From Zingiber officinale (taxonomy: Eukaryota > Streptophyta > Magnoliopsida > Zingiberales > Zingiberaceae), in NCBI RefSeq assembly GCF_018446385.1, contig NW_024589857.1:835199-899198 (forward strand): a DNA stretch of 64,000 nt, in the 5' to 3' direction. Below are positions 37,117-48,650 of the stretch, in pieces. The translations under genes were made by a program, and so were the position numbers. Every line of letters starts with the position of its first letter. Within the stretch, counting starts at the first letter, position 1. Below the pieces are notes generated by a model that was not told the origin of the DNA, made no database searches, and saw only the letters and a program-made list of their open reading frames with translations.

Positions 37117-39343
37117 TCAAGTCTTGGCAATGTCGACAGAAGCGGCAGTGGATTCTACCAGCTTTTCGAAGTTGATCTCGAGTTGCTGAAATTTGAACTT
37201 GTATCCGCTTTGCAACCATGAGTTGACGCACATGAAGGGCTGCATGTTGCTGTAAGACAAAGAAAACTGCTTTTTGCGAGCATCGTCGCCTTTGCTGGTG
37301 AACAACTCGTCGGGTTCTGCTGAGGCCCCCTGGACGGCCAAGAAATCGCGGGCCATAACTGAGAGACGGGGATAGCGCATGCTATTCATCTTCCACCAGT
37401 TGAGAACATCCGTGGCGAGTGGCAAGGTAGGTTCGGATAAAAATTGGGATAGCTCATCAGCAGTGGAGTGCATACTCGCGCGGCGTCTCTTCCTTGCAAT
37501 CTCTTCGGCAAAGGAAACAATGTTGTCTTCATCCAGAATCTCTTGGCTGCCAAACCCATTCGTCGTCGCAGGGAATTGACTGCTGGGGTAGTATCTCATA
37601 AAGTAGCTTCGCGCTTCCTCTAAATGCTTCTCCAAGTTAAGGTTCTCGGGCACGAGTTCTTTCTTTATTCTCGGATCAAGAATTGCAGCAGTGAAAGTGA
37701 AAGTGTTATGGGCCTGAGTGCAAAAGCTTCTCACTCTCTTAGCCATATCATCAGCTACAATTTTCAGCCACTCTTGGCGACAAGAATCCCTGCAAGAGCC
37801 GATTAACTCGAAGACATGGTCCATGAAGAAAAGTGCCAGACCGACTGTAGGAACTTTACTTGTGGACAAGTTAGTCGTTATCTTGTAGAACGGTTCCAGA
37901 TATGAATGCAAAATGTTGATTGCGGATTTCTCCGTCGTGCTCAGCAACAGATTCCGGCCACTGAAAGTTTCTTCATGCTTTTTAATAGTACTTTCCATCG
38001 CATTAGGAGCCTACATGATGAATTATATACCGAAGATCAGAGCTCACCTAAAAAAGATGCAACAGCAATGAAAATAGTACCTTTCTAACCATATCAAGCA
38101 TGGCATAATCCCCGCTCCAGCTTGTCGAGGAATCAAGTGGGAACTTCCATGAACCTTCATGGTAAAGTGCGAGGAATTGTTTAAAGTCCTCAATCATATC
38201 AGGATAAGAATTCAACTCAAGGACAAAATCTCGAATCTTAGATATAATAGGTTTTGGAGTTCTCAGGCCGTCTTCTATTATCGAGTTCAGGGTTCGTGCA
38301 GCACAGGGAATATAAAAGAAAGGCAAATTGTGAGCATCTAGGTCCTCCTTTAGAGCACGGCATGCATGAATTGCCTGTTGACTGTTGTCATTCGTGCAAC
38401 AGAGAATCTTTCTATCGATGTTAAACGTTGTAAGTACCTTCGTCATCGCAGATAAGATCTCAGGCCCAGTACACGGATAAGGGATACGGCATACGTCAAG
38501 AAGAATCTTGTGCAAGGACCAATTCTCATCTATCCAGTGGCACTTAACTGACATATAAAATATTTGCTCAAAGGAAGTCCAAAAATCCATAGTAATCGAA
38601 GCCTTTGAGTTTATATTTTGCAATGATGCTCGGACATCTTCTCGCATACTTCTGAAAACCTCAAGAGCTACTGCTTGGAACTTATCTTTAGGCCAAATCT
38701 TTACGGATGGATTTAGAAACCTAAAGGAATTCAAAAATACCTCATCAAAAGTAACAGGAACAGAGGCTTCGATGAGCCATCTGAGCAGCAACCAGTTCAA
38801 GTGATCAAGATCAATTGCAAGTTTCAATTGAGGGTGAGACTTTTTAGGTGAGATAACAGCTCGTTGGACTTGTTGGATACCATCACTAAGCCGATCGTAC
38901 CCTGGATGACGATGCCTGAGATGCCTACTAAGATTTCCTTTAATCAACAGAAAAATAGTCAGTAAAAAATAAGGAAATAGCACTTGTCATATAGTGTACT
39001 TTCTACAAGGTGCCAAAAAGTTAAATTTCTAATTACAACCAACAAGAATAATAGTCTAATTACTCTTAAGTGATCAAAGAAAATACATATGAATATCACA
39101 GAATGCTGAAACAGTAGGAAAAAAAAAAAAATCAAATTCACCTGTAGCTGTGGTTATAGAGTAACTTTGTTTGCAAATTTTGCATCTGCGACTCTTTCCA
39201 TCTGGAGCTATTTCAAAAAAATTTTGATAGAATGAAGTCATAGACTTTTTCTTTGGTTTCAATGGTGGACAATCATTTCCTTTCTCTGGCAAGACCAATG
39301 TAGCATCTGAAGTTGCTACAAATGGAACAAGCGTCGTGTCCAT
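37117..39343 (-). CDS. hAT-transposase-derived BED zinc-finger protein (RICESLEEPER/At1g18560-like), 3 coding exons
   Basis: Coding exons 39343-39142, 38937-38081 and 38010-37117 join in frame to 650 aa. An N-terminal BED zinc finger uses C54, C57, H73 and H78, and is split by the first intron. The hAT core keeps SITMDFWTS (D185) and CCTNDNSQQ (D251), positions of two catalytic acids. The C-terminal dimerisation block (about 548-600) reads DVLNWWKMNSMRYPRLSVMARDFLAVQ. It lacks the usual SxxSESxFS signature, reading ASAEPDELF instead. I recall the same wording in Arabidopsis At1g18560, so this is probably a conserved domesticated gene, acting in the nucleus as a DNA-binding protein. I start at 39,343 because an acceptor (TTTACAG|AGGTGG) lies just upstream, implying a 5'-UTR intron. 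No inverted ends were seen around it. Confidence 0.85.
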
Positions 39344-42170
39344 TTGATGTCTTTGATTCCACCTCTGTAAAGAACAACTCGACAGTTTACTATCTGAGTA
39401 TTTGAATTGAAAACAATTTTTTTCATATGTAAGAGAACTCATTAGTTTTCTAGAGGATTCTGAGTAAGAATATAAGATCTATGTAAATTCCACATAGATT
39501 ACAGGAAGATTAGGCTTCAGATATCCTTAACCATTCGCTAGGAAGTCCTTTCCTATGTTATTCCCTCAGTCCTAAAAAGGTCCAGTTGTTCCATCTAAGA
39601 TAAATCCAAATGGCATGAGAGGATTGCTAAACACCATCTTAAGGTTGAATCCATTAGAAATTAATGAGAAAATTTGAGCTACATTTTCTAAGAAGGGAAA
39701 AGAAAGAATGATTAAGATTCACAAATAGTGACAAATACTCAATTGTTACATGAAAATGCTTAAACATAGGCTATTCTAAGCTAGTGCAATTTTTCCTAAA
39801 GAAATCTCATTGTTAATACATGGAGTTCATGGCAGTGAGAAAGTTGTGAAGAGGTTAATGCAGTGTGAACATAGAGTGAAATTTATACTTGCATACCATG
39901 ATACCATTTTGTTTGCAAAGAAATATTCTTGAATAGAAAAATAATATCCACATTATTAAAGGGTTATTCAAAACATTCCTATTAAATGTATTACTAGGTC
40001 CATATTACCAAACATTAACATGGAGTTAAAAAAAAAAAACAGACTCATGAAATTATAAAAAAGAACAAGAGAAAAATCTCATTGAAGTAGATAACCAATA
40101 AACCAGTAACAAGTTTTCTAGATACTACAGCTAGATACACAAAACATAGAAATGAGCTAAGAAAAACATTAAAAAAATGGAAAGGAGGTGTTGCCTACCA
40201 TATTAGTTGAAGTACTAAGCAAATATATATATATATATATATATTTGCTTAGTACTTCATATATATAACCTATGTTTAGTCTGTGCTTCCTGTTTATATA
40301 TTTCAGTCTTCAAATACTCCAAATGAAGCCTCAGATTATAAATAAGCCACCAACGTACAAGATTGGAAGTTACAAAAGCAAGAAATACAAGTGACAATCC
40401 CCAAGTAATTTTCTCAACTTCAAATGAATACTTTGCAAACACTGGATCATATTCTCTTAACATCTTTTGCAAAGTTAGCCCACCTTAGATATTGTTAGGT
40501 CACACACCATGTTTGTGTCAGAAGATATACAAACAACAGTATTGCACATGTGATTTGTGAAATCACAATATATGTGGAAAATTATCTTAATGTGTTAGTG
40601 AATTTTTCCATATCATTGAGTTTCTATTGATTAGCCGACTCCACTAGAAGACTTGGTTGTTATTGTTGTATCAGGTTCCTATTGATTCAAACATGCACCT
40701 AAACAGTAATCTAACTAAAGCCTATGACATAATTATCTAACTCAAGCATAGATCTAGACATGAGACGGTGGGCTCTAAAATTTTTCACACATGATTAATT
40801 GGGGTGTAAATTTTTCACACATGACATGGTGGCTCTAGGAGTGTCAGATATTGTACGCAGGATTGATTTGCAGAAGGTGCTGTCAAGCCCTCAGTTTGAA
40901 TTCAATTTTCATTTCCTATATTCCTAAAGTCCTTCCCATTTTCACCAATTCAAACTGAACCCTTCCTGCCCCCACTCATCTGGGAACACTAAGACAAGGA
41001 ACTACTTTAACCACTAATTGAACACTAGTCCCTTTATATATTAACATGCCAATCAAGCCCTTATGATCAACTTGCTATGCAGGAAAACTGTCCCTGATGA
41101 GACAAGGAGAGGATTATTGCTATTTTTTTTTTAATTGAGTCTGAAGGTTACTCATTAGTTGTTGAAATATTTTGTTTTAGTTAAAGCCTTGGTTACAGGT
41201 TTTCTTTTCTATGCCTCTTTTTCTTTCTTTTGAGACTCGGGATGGAGAAAATGTGTGATTTGCCAATGTCAAGGAAGTGTGATCTTTGTTTTTGGACCCA
41301 GACTAAGGTCCGATAGATGTTATATTCTTCCTTGTCTAGAAGCATTTCCTTAGCCCCTCTAGGAAGGTACCTTATCATGAGCCTCCTCTCTAACAGCTAT
41401 TCTTTAAAAGCGTCATGCACAACATACTTGCTCCCATGTAACCAAGAAAACCTAAGGGAGCTTTTTTATTCTAAGTGAAAAGAAAGGAATAGTATTAACT
41501 TATTTCCACTCTATTTTATCTAAAACTGAAGGGAAAGAAATACTCTCACTATTAGTGTTTATGAGATTGTAAATTTTATTGTCATCAATTTCTACTTAAT
41601 TTGGGAAAAAAATAAATAAGAAGAAATGACTGGAAACAAAATCCTAATTCTCTATGAAATTGATCATTCTATTTCATTTCAATTATTTTTTATCCAATTA
41701 ATCTAATAGAATACATGTAATGACACCTCTCAAATGTTGACACTGCCCCCAGAAAAGGAAAAAAAAGCTATCATACAAATCAGTATGGCTTCAAAAATCA
41801 TGGTTCTTGGAAAGAAAGTTAGAGTATGTCCACAACTGAAAAGTTAAGTAATAGTATAACAATTGCAAGACATAATTCCACAAAAACTAAAAATTTTCCA
41901 TTGTACTCGATGGTGACCTTAAACTAAGATGGTCTAAATTGAATGATAAAAGAAACAGATCTTACTTTACATAACTTGGAAAATTCAACATCATCTATGT
42001 GGAAAATATATACAATTCAATTATCAATAACTTCATAATAAAATTTGATATTATATGTAAACCCAAGTTGTTCTAGAAACATATTTAACGCTAGTGAGGA
42101 ATCATCCTAAATTACCATTAGTTAATCCCATCCTATAACAAATAAGAAAATTGAAGGAAAAAAATAACAA
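39344..42170 (-). other. probable 5'-UTR intron or upstream region of the hAT-derived gene
   Basis: AT-rich sequence with no convincing coding exon. If the acceptor at about 39,366 is used, the leader exon lies further right, possibly beyond the nested LTR block. A minus-strand frame at 40,257-40,472 has a hydrophobic stretch but resembles nothing I know. Confidence 0.4.
40209..40258. repeat. perfect 50-bp palindrome
   Basis: GAAGTACTAAGCAAATA at the left is the exact reverse complement of the right end, with an alternating TA run between them. The whole 50 bases are self-complementary. It may be a tiny hairpin element or the result of fold-back repair. Confidence 0.85.
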
Positions 42171-42550
42171 ATTACCGTTGGAACCCCGTGATAATTTTGA
42201 TGTGATCAACCAAGTTAAGTTAGGTCCTGTTGTGATTGATTCTTGTGTCTAAGTGTGCAGGAGATTAGGAACACAAGAAGTCGAGCGGAAGACGCAGCTA
42301 ACGAGAAGGATTACACGGGAAGGGAATCGATGGGCTCGGTGCATCCGAGGGATGAGATGCTGCGGAAGAGTACACATGTGAACGAGAAGGACGTGCGCGG
42401 CAGTCCGAGGGACGAGAAACCGGGAGGAAATATGCTCGAGGAGAAGGTCGGAAAATGGATTTGGGTGAGCCCTATTCCGGTTGACCTAAATCACCCAAGT
42501 GAGAGGAGCAGCGAAAGAGCGAGAGAAAGAAAGTGGAGCTCGGTAGCAGC

Positions 42551-43439
42551 TGTTGACGCAGCGGGCCGGCAAGAGGGGAAGGGTGAATTGCCTGAAATAG
42601 AAAAAAAATGCCCTCCTCGTTCTTTCAACTCTAAAAATGCAACAACAATAAAATAAAAGAACTAAAGAAGACTCAACAGTTGACTTGGTTACAACCTGAG
42701 TGGTTGTTAATCCAAGGCGGTTGAACAGCTGACAAAGAATCTCCTTCTTTGAAGGCGGAGAGCCTTTTACACACTGAAAGCTCTAAGAGTTGTTATGAAG
42801 TTAGTACAAGAGTTGATTTTTTATTTCCTAGCTCCAGGGGTCTTTTTACAGCTCCTGGAAATTCTATCTAAAGGCTTGAGGGCGCCTCCCAAGGGGTGGA
42901 GGGCGCCTCCAAGGCAAGATGAGTAGATAAACTTTTATCCACTCGCAAACGGTCAAGCTGACTGATTTGAGGGCGCCTCCAAGGCATGGAGGGCGCCTCC
43001 AAGACATGGAGGGCACCCTCCAGCCTGAAGAAGGCGGAGGCACCCTCAACACTACATTGAGGGCGCCTTCAGCTTCCTTTTCCAGCTCTTTTAGACCTTC
43101 GGAAGCTCCGATCGCTTAGGTGATTGGCGTCAACCGAAATAGAGCTCACCTGAACCCAATTTCCGGCCTTCTCCTCGAGCAGGCTTCCGCTCCGGCTTCT
43201 CGTCCCTCGAACATCGCGTACATTTTTCTCGTCCACCGGTGTACTCTTCCGCAACTCTTTCGTCCCTCGGACGCACCGAGCCCATCGGCTCACTTCCCGT
43301 ACCGTCCTTCTCGCCAGCTGCGTCTTCCGCTCGACTTCCTGCGTTCCTAAACTCCTACACACTTAGACATAAGGATTAAAACAAAACAGGACCCAACCTA
43401 ACTTGGTTGATCATATCAAAACAACTACGGGGTCCAACA
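42551..43439 (-). repeat. 3' LTR of element B (889 bp)
   Basis: On the minus strand it begins TGTTGGACCCCGTAG after the purine tract and ends GCTGCGTCAACA. It carries repeated GGCGCCTCCAAGG motifs (42,880-43,070) and pairs with 46,215-47,105. Confidence 0.8.
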
Positions 43440-44440
43440 ATCTCCCCCTTTTGATGTGCATCAACCCAAGTTCAAGTTAGGGTAAAACAAACAAATAATT
43501 TAAAGAAATTACAGAACTAACATCATTTCAAGTATAAAGTTTGCAAAAAAGAAATTGCAATACTAAAATGAATTGATCTATTAAAATTCAGAAAAAAATA
43601 ATTTGACAAAATATTCTAACTCCCCCTAAAGTTGTACCTATTTCTCTCCCTTTGATCACATCAAAAAACAGGGTACACAAAAAAATAAGGTACAGATTAA
43701 AAAAATTCGAGAAAGAAAAAATTTTCAAGTCGCAAAATTTCCAAGTTATACAGAATTTGAAACAATTTCCAAGTTAGAAATTTCCAAAAAAAAAAAACTT
43801 GAAACGCTTAAATAGTTGACAAGAATTTAAAATCATTATCGTAATTGCTTTTCAGTTTGTCAATTAAACATTTAATTCAATAATCGGCTTCCAGACTGTG
43901 GCGAGGCACTAGACCTTCTTGGTTATTAGATCATCAACCACTTCTAGACAAAGCCTTTTAAGGAATTGAAACATTTAATTTCTTCTGAAAGCCTTGATTA
44001 ACAGAAGGTTTTAATCTAGATAGAATTTTGGAACCCAATAGAGATTCCTTCCTACTGGGTTAGTTTTAGGTATTCTTCTAAATTGTCCTTAATGTTTTTT
44101 AATGTATTAGTTTAATTGTCCATAAATCTTAAGGTTAGACTTATGAAAAATGTTTGGTTTTTGACAACATGTATCTGATTTCAAATTTTCAATTTGCAAT
44201 TTTAATTTTTCATTCTCTGATTTCAGGTTATCTAATATTCTGTTTAACTCAGCAATCTGTTTTTCTGATTCCACCAAGTCTCTTGTAAGAACTTTGATAA
44301 AACGAAAAGACTATTTGGGGGTTAGAGCACGTATCTCACTTACCTCAATTTCTGATGCTCCTCCTTCATCGCAGTTTTCTTCTTCTGATCTTCCTCCTTT
44401 ATCTATGCTCATATCTGAGCTGGTTTCATCTTCTTCTTGA
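43440..44440 (-). other. AT-rich interior of element B
   Basis: Downstream of gag in element orientation. Non-coding, with many A/T runs and no pol motifs seen. Confidence 0.5.
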
Positions 44441-45440
44441 TGGTTAGTCATTAGCGCTAGTCCCGAGAGAATCAGAGGATGAAGAATCATCCCAAGTGGC
44501 TTTCATGGTCTTGTATTTGGAGGAAGTTGGTTTTTTGTGCTTGTCCTTTTCCTTCAATTTTGGGCAATCATCCTTGATGTGCCCTTTTTCGTTACAGTTG
44601 TAGTATCGAACAATTCTTTTGTTTCAATGATGTCTTCTTGACTGCGATTTAAACTTATTAGACTTAAGAAATTTATTGAACCTTTTTACCAGTAGAGTTG
44701 TTTCGTCTTTATCAATGGATGTCTCGGACTCTTGATCTTCCGTCCTTGCCTTTAGGGCAACGTTGAGGTTTGTCTTTTCTATGTCTTTTGAATCTGTAAT
44801 TCGAAATTCATGAAGTTCGAAGGTAGAAAATAGATTTTTTAGCGTACTTACCTCAAAGTCCTTAGAGATGTAGTATGCATTTACTGAGGACGCCTATTCT
44901 GAAGTTCTTAGGAAGGCGTTGAGCGCATACCGGATCGAATCTCGGTTTGTTACCGATTCTCCAAAATTGTTTAGCTGAGTTATCAGCTCTTTGATTCGTG
45001 CTTGGAGTTGCGCTACCTTTTCTCCATTGTTCATCCGGAGATTTGTTAGCTGAGTTCGGAGGATATCCCGCCTTGCTAACTTCGGTTCTGAAGTACCTTC
45101 TGGAGCTCCAGGAACTTCTTCCAGTGATCTTTGGCGGAGACGTAGCTGCCGATTCAATTTACCTCCTGGGGTGGAAGGACGCTGAGCAGATGGAATTATG
45201 CTTTCCCGTTCGCCACGAAATCGGCTTGTTATTTCTTCGTCCACTGATATTCTTCTTTCTCGGCTCCTTTCTGATCCGTAGGTGCTACAAAACCGTATTT
45301 CATTTTTAATAGAATATCGAAATCTGTTTTTAAAAATACCTCCATTTGCGTTTCTATGTAGCGAAGTCTCCGTTGAATTTTGAGGGGTGAATACTTGCAT
45401 TGGCTATCGTCTTGATCTTTGTTGCTTCAGACAGTTAGTC
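44440..45440 (-). pseudogene. degenerate copia-type gag of element B
   Basis: Minus-strand translation in shifting frames shows a gag start, a KVAQLQARIKELITQL helix (about 44,965-45,020) and a zinc-knuckle remnant near 44,570-44,615. The remnant reads YYNCNEKGHIKDDC, with the first Cys replaced by Tyr. It is followed by a Lys/Ser/Asp-rich stretch. Several stops and frameshifts break it. It is related to the gag at 4678-5623. Confidence 0.65.
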
Positions 45441-45470
45441 CTTCTGAAGTTGTTGGGCTCTGATACCAAT

Positions 45471-46214
45471 TGTTGGATCGAAAAGAATTTAGATATCTCC
45501 ACAATGATATGATATTGTCCACTTTGGGCCTAAGCTCTCATGGTTTTGCTCTTGAACTCTTATCCAAAAGGCCTCGTGCCAATGAAGATATCATGCATCC
45601 TTTTAACCCCATGATCTTTACCAAATCTTTCCAATGTAGGACATTGATTGAACTCCAACAATCCACCCCTCAAACGAAGGACCACAATTACTCTCATGTT
45701 CCGTGCCTCCCCGCGAGCATCTAGTCACACTGACCTGCTCTGGGCCTCCCACAAGCATCCGCACCTGGTCACCTTTGACCTACTCCGAGCTTCCCCGCGA
45801 GCATTCGGTCACCTTGACCTGCTTCAGGCCTCCCTACGAGCATCTAGTCACCCTAGTCACCCTGACCTACTCGTCTCCCCGCGAACATCTGATCACCCTG
45901 ACCTTCTTCAGGCCTCCCCGCAAGCATCCAGTCATCCTGACCTGCTCCGGGCCTCCCCGCGAGTATCCAATCACTTGCTTCGGGGCCTTTCCCACAAGCA
46001 TCTGGTCATCTTGACCTGTTCCGGGTCTCCCCGTAAGCAGCTTGATTCGGTCAATCTTGACCTACTTCGGGCCTATCCGTGAACATCCGATCACCCTAAC
46101 CTACTCGCCTCCCTACAAGTATCCGATCACCTTGACCTGCTCCAGGTCCACCCTCAACTTCGTTCAAGGTCACCCCACATGACATCTGGTCCGGACCATA
46201 ACTCTGATACCAAT
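45471..46214 (-). mobile_element. TRIM-derived segment inside element B
   Basis: It consists of a 190-bp LTR (45,471-45,660, TGTTGGATCG to CTCCAACA), close to the 196-bp LTRs of the TRIM at 7283-7945, and an interior (45,661-46,214). On the minus strand the interior ends in a purine tract (GAGGGGTGGAT) against that LTR. The interior is longer than in the 7283 copy because of minisatellite-like units of CCTCCCCGCGAGCATC...GACCTGCTCCGGG (about 45,705-46,150). Its other end is a primer-binding site joined directly to the LTR of element B; no second TRIM LTR is present. Confidence 0.75.
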
Positions 46215-47105
46215 TGTTGACACAACAGGCCAGCAAGAGGGGAGGGATGAATTGCCTGAAATAGAAAAAAAATACCCTCCTCGTTCTTTCAACTCTAAAA
46301 ATGCAACAACAATAAAATAACAAAACTAAAGAAGACTCAGCAGTTGACTTGGTTACAACTTGGGTGGTTGTTAATCCAAGGCGGTTGAACAGCTCACTAA
46401 GAATCTCCTTCTTTGAAGGCGGAGAAGCCTTTTACACACTGAAAGCTCTAAGAGTTGCAAGGAAGTTAGTACAAGAGTTGATTTTTTATTTCCTAACTCC
46501 AGAGGCCTTTTTATAGCTCCTGGAAATTCTATCTAAAGGCTTGAGGGTGCCTCCCAAGGGGTGGACGGCGCCTCCAAGGCAAGATGAGTGGATAAACTTT
46601 TATCCACTCGCAAACGATCAAGTTGACTGGTTTGAGAGCGCGCTCAATGGCATTGAGGGCGCCTCCAAGGCATGGAGGGCGCCCTCTCGCCTGAAGAAGG
46701 CGGAGGCGCCCTTAACACTGCATTGAGGGCGCATTTAGCTTGCTTTTCCAGCTCTTTTAGACCTTCGGAAGCTCCGATCGTTTGGGTGATTGCGGCCAAC
46801 CGAAATAGGACTCACCGGAACCCAATTTCTGGCCTTCTCCTCGAGCAGGCTTCCGCTCCGGCTTCTCGTCCCTCGAACGTCGTGTACATTTTTCTCGTCC
46901 ACCGGTGTACTCTTCCGCAGCTCTTTCGTCCCTCGGACGCACCGAGCCCGTCGGCTCCCTTCCCGTGTCGTCCTTCTCGCCAACTGCGTCTTCCGCTCGA
47001 TTTCCTGCGTTCCTAAGCTCCTGCACACTTAGACACAGGGATTATAACAAAACATGACCCAACCTAATTTGGTTGATCACATCAAAACAACCACGAGGTC
47101 CAACA
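46215..47105 (-). repeat. 5' LTR of element B (891 bp)
   Basis: It starts (plus strand) TGTTGACACAACAGG after a reversed primer-binding site ACTCTGATACCAAT, and ends CACGAGGTCCAACA. It is near-identical in length and layout to 42,551-43,439. Confidence 0.8.
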
Positions 47106-47603
47106 GCAACTGCTGAAGGCGCCTTCAAGTCTTTATGGAAGGTGCCTTCAAGCCTTTATGGAAGGCACCTTCGATTAGGCAAAAGTGAACATTGGGAAAG
47201 GATAAAGCTTTATCCTTTCTTGCTTCACTGGAGGCGCCTTCCAGCCTGTTGGAGGCGTCTTCCAGCCTCAGATAAGATTTTCTATAAAAAGACTCCTGGA
47301 CCTAGGAAATAGACAACAACTCTTGTATTCATTTCCTAGCAACTGTCTGAGCGTGCAACAACTGTAATAGGCTTTCTCCGCCTACACGAAGGAGATCTTT
47401 TCAGGCTTTCTTCTGTCTTAGATTAACAACCATCTAAGTTGTAACCAAGTAACTCCTTTGTGTCTTTTACTTATTAGTTGCTTAATTTCTTGTTTTTAAG
47501 TGTGCTACTAATTTGATTTGAAAGGTCGAGAAGGATTTTTGTGTTATTTATTTTACAGGCAATTCATCCCCCTCTTGTCGGCCCTACCTGCGTCAACAAT
47601 TAC

Positions 47604-48650
47604 CATGGTAGAAATGGGAAATAGATCCACTCAAAACTATATTCAACATATTAGTGTTTATGGTATTTTCCAATAAGAGCATAACATAGATGCATGCATC
47701 AACAGAGTGAATCAAAACGGAAACTCAAGAAAATTAAGTAACCTATAGATAACTAAAGCTAAAACTAATTTAGCTAAGCTAACTGAATCATATGTTCTAT
47801 TGTTTGGGCCTTTGGTGAATTCATCTAAATTGACTGTTCTTTTCCAAACTGATTGCTTAACTCGAGTGAAATAACCAACAAATAACAAGGCCAGACTGAT
47901 TTTTTTTTCAGACTTTATTGTCATTTTAAGCTATTAAACTTGTCAATAGTTGAAAGAAAGGCGCCAACAGAGTAAGGAAATTACCTTTAACAGTAATTCT
48001 AAGCTCTCATGGAAGTACAATTATCCAACTAGCATGTGCCATTAACTTGTCAGAGAGAGCATATCAAGAAGGCTACTTTGAATTCATCTTGAACCACCGG
48101 AGCTGACCTTTGCTTAGACGATGGAAGCAACGACTAAACACTGCAACTGCTGCCCAAATAACGAACTCAAAAGCTCCGACGAAAATCTCACAAGCAGCGA
48201 ACTCACTTCCCCATGACTCGCCCCTACGTTTCACAGGCTCCACTGAAGCAACAGCTATCAGTGCGAACTCACACGAGCATGACTTCGACGGACGAAACAA
48301 TAAAGCTCAAAAGTTTACCTCAAAGCCATACCCAAGGAAGGCGCGAAACTGAAACTGGAAGCCTCGACCACGGATCCTTTTCCGGTCAAGCATTAGGGCA
48401 CCGACGCGCGGGACCGAGAACCCAGGAAACGCCTCACTCGCCGACGCGGAAAATGGAGACGGCGACAGGCGGAGGGAGAGCAGGAGCAGGCGCGCCGAAG
48501 AGGGGGAAACGTTCGAAGCCGGCCCTAAGCCGGATCGGAGCCGAGAGGCGCCCTTGCTATTTTCGCTGTCAAAGAAAGGAGTCGTCGAAGTCGACGCTTG
48601 GAAAGGCAGCGTTTAACTTCGTTCACGTCGTTAGCTTCTAACGGCGTCGT
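47604..48650 (-). other. candidate leader exons and promoter of the hAT-derived gene
   Basis: On the minus strand, donor-like sites occur at about 48,317 (GAG|GTAAAC) and 47,992 (AAG|GTAATT). The GC-rich block at 48,350-48,640 looks like a transcribed leader. If these belong to the gene ending at 37,117, its 5'-UTR intron would span about 8.6 kb and contain the whole LTR block. This is speculative; the block could also be an unrelated promoter. Confidence 0.3.

Larger units (their letters stand above)
42551..47105 (-). mobile_element. element B: chimeric LTR retrotransposon in minus orientation
   Basis: Outer LTRs are 42,551-43,439 and 46,215-47,105, flanked by GCAGC (42,546-42,550) and GCAAC (47,106-47,110). 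On the minus strand the purine tract AAAAGGGGGAGAT abuts the 3' LTR. A gag remnant lies at about 44,440-45,440. Unusually, a 744-bp TRIM-type segment (45,471-46,214) sits between the 5' LTR and the gag region, and ATTGGTATCAGAG is present on both sides of it. The order is 5' LTR, primer site, TRIM interior, TRIM LTR, primer site, gag, 3' LTR. No pol genes are visible. Confidence 0.75.
42176..47598 (+). mobile_element. solo LTR (element C), interrupted by element B
   Basis: The ends are CGTTGGAACCCCGTG (first base mutated from T) and CTGCGTCAACA. A perfect 5-bp duplication ATTAC flanks it (42,171-42,175 and 47,599-47,603). The LTR itself is 42,176-42,550 plus 47,111-47,598, about 860 bp, in plus orientation. 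It belongs to the same broad family as the LTRs of element A, sharing GTGTCTAAGTGTGCAGGAG and the CCCCCTCTTGTCGGCC tail. No internal region lies on either side, so it is a solo LTR that later received element B. Confidence 0.8.

Noticed and set aside
40257-40472. 71-codon minus-strand frame with a possible membrane segment
   Set aside because: It overlaps the palindrome, has no recognised relatives and lies in intron-like AT-rich sequence; too weak to call a gene.
42243-42656. Open frames of 80-140 codons in the LTRs around 42,240-43,360 and 46,670-47,030
   Set aside because: They recur in both LTR copies with different frames and read as repeat text; LTRs of this type do not encode proteins.
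45648-46082. 144-codon plus-strand frame with RASPRASSH repeats
   Set aside because: Product of the minisatellite in the TRIM interior.
48110-48641. Plus-strand frames of 80 and 142 codons in a GC-rich block
   Set aside because: They overlap one another in different frames and have no family similarity; the block looks like a leader or promoter region on the minus strand.
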